Assembly (NCBI GenBank): GCA_947459055.1
Contig: CANHCG010000099.1
Coordinates: 1 to 6,676, forward strand
Direction: 5' to 3'
Length of the DNA: 6,676 nucleotides
From: Cytophagaceae bacterium
Lineage (GTDB): Bacteria; Bacteroidota; Bacteroidia; Cytophagales; Spirosomataceae
Numbering within the stretch: position 1 is the stretch's first letter; every line of letters starts with the position of its first letter. The notes below the pieces were generated by a model, which saw only the letters and a list, made by a program, of their open reading frames with translations, was not told the DNA's origin and searched no databases. A program made the translations under genes and the position numbers. Shown here piece after piece: positions 5,835 through 6,676 of this stretch.

Positions 5835-6676
5835 ACCTTATTTATTTTGGACGCTGGTAGGTGCCCTTGTGTATATTCCCTTTCTAGGGGCGTCTCATTT
5901 ATTTGATTGGGATGAAATTAATTTTGCGGAATCTGCACGAGAAATGCTTGTTTCTGGGGATTATTTGAGTGTCCAAATTAATTTTTTGCCTTTTTGGGAA
6001 AAACCTCCGCTATTTATTTGGTTGCAAGCGCTCAGTTTTTGGTTATTCTCCACGTTTACTGTCCAGGCCTGGGTTTCCATGGAATTTGCCGCACGCTTTC
6101 CGAATGCGCTTGTTGGAATCGCGACATTGTGCACCGTATACGCCATTGGTAAAAAGCATTTTTCGGCCACATTTGGGCATTTGTGGGCCTTTGCTTATTT
6201 GGCCGCCATTACCCCTCATGTGTATGCGAGTTCGGGGATTATTGATCCTTTGTTCAACCTGTTTATCTTTTTGGGTCTTTACTTTTTCGCTGAATTTGTA
6301 GCGGATTCGAAACAATTGAAAAATGCCGGCATCGCCGGGGTGCTGATCGGCTTAGGTATGTTGACCAAAGGCCCCGTGGCGCTGTTATTGTGGGGCCTGA
6401 GCCTCTTGGTGTTTGGTGTTTTGCAATTTAAAAATTTGAAGCCACAGCTTGGTCGACTATTTTTCGGCGCTTGTCTAGCGGGCTTGATTGCCTGCGTGTT
6501 TTTTGTTTCGTGGTATGGATTGATTGCGATGAAATTTGGATTCGGGATTATTGAAGATTTTTTTGCGTATCAAATTCGCTTGTTGACGACAGGCGATGCG
6601 GGCCATGGCCAACCATTTTATTACCACGCTTTGGTCTTCCTCTCTGGTTGTTTTCCGATTTCCATTTTGGCTATGG
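5812..6676 (+). CDS. GT39/ArnT-like membrane glycosyltransferase (partial, C-terminus off the right edge)
   Basis: 288 codons of an open frame with no stop. It is a multi-pass protein of the PMT_2/glycosyltransferase 39 type, which transfers sugars from polyprenyl-phosphate donors on the outer side of the inner membrane. The first hydrophobic segment (about 11-27) is followed by FDWDEINFAESAREML (31-46), holding the acidic pair expected of the catalytic loop. WEKPPLFIW (62-70), EFAARFPNAL (91-100), MLTKGP (183-188) and HGQPFYYH (265-272) are all typical of ArnT-like members. Several hydrophobic helices lie between these motifs. Full-length relatives are usually 450-600 residues, so a third to a half is missing. 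The ATG at 5812 lies inside the PAP2 gene (23-base overlap) and puts the first helix at the expected place; the next in-frame ATG (residue 45) would delete the catalytic loop. Donor and acceptor are unknown. Confidence 0.9.
   Translation, partial: MIKFLQHRPYLFWTLVGALVYIPFLGASHLFDWDEINFAESAREMLVSGDYLSVQINFLPFWEKPPLFIWLQALSFWLFSTFTVQAWVSMEFAARFPNALVGIATLCTVYAIGKKHFSATFGHLWAFAYLAAITPHVYASSGIIDPLFNLFIFLGLYFFAEFVADSKQLKNAGIAGVLIGLGMLTKGPVALLLWGLSLLVFGVLQFKNLKPQLGRLFFGACLAGLIACVFFVSWYGLIAMKFGFGIIEDFFAYQIRLLTTGDAGHGQPFYYHALVFLSGCFPISILAM

Noticed and set aside
5961..6315. Open frames on both strands within the partial glycosyltransferase
   Set aside because: The frame from 5812 has continuous GT39 motifs across this region; the others show no domain and are shadows.

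Overview
The window reads as ordinary chromosome of a Bacteroidota bacterium, probably Cytophagales-like; the order-level placement is an impression from protein style, not a test. Three things support it: the gene order DUF177-rpmF-plsX-fabH-efp-accB-accC, near absence of Shine-Dalgarno sequences, and several matches to the Bacteroidota -7 promoter element TAnnTTTG.

Minus strand, 5099 down to 1: a compact seven-gene cluster. In transcription order it holds a DUF177/YceD-like protein, ribosomal protein bL32 (rpmF), acyl-ACP:phosphate acyltransferase (plsX), beta-ketoacyl-ACP synthase III (fabH), elongation factor P (efp), the biotin carboxyl carrier protein (accB) and biotin carboxylase (accC, running off the left edge after 397 codons). 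Most gaps are 3 to 12 bases. The two wider ones, rpmF-plsX (127 bases) and efp-accB (36 bases), each contain a candidate internal promoter, and the first also contains an RNA hairpin. The enzymes cover acetyl-CoA carboxylation (AccB/AccC; the AccA/AccD half is not here), initiation of fatty acid elongation (FabH) and supply of acyl-phosphate for phospholipid synthesis (PlsX). They sit with two translation genes and a protein associated with large-subunit ribosome biogenesis, so the cluster joins ribosome production to membrane lipid synthesis.

A 99-base intergenic region at 5100-5198 separates this cluster from a divergent plus-strand pair. That pair is a PAP2-superfamily membrane phosphatase and an overlapping GT39/ArnT-like membrane glycosyltransferase that runs off the right edge. 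Together they suggest lipid-linked phosphate or sugar chemistry at the outer face of the inner membrane, but the substrate cannot be read from the sequence.

I saw no mobile elements, RNA genes, CRISPR arrays, broken genes or signs of recent transfer, and no convincing undescribed system. The most interesting items are regulatory layout inside the lipid cluster, a triple-proline site in AccC encoded downstream of efp, and the PAP2-GT39 pair.
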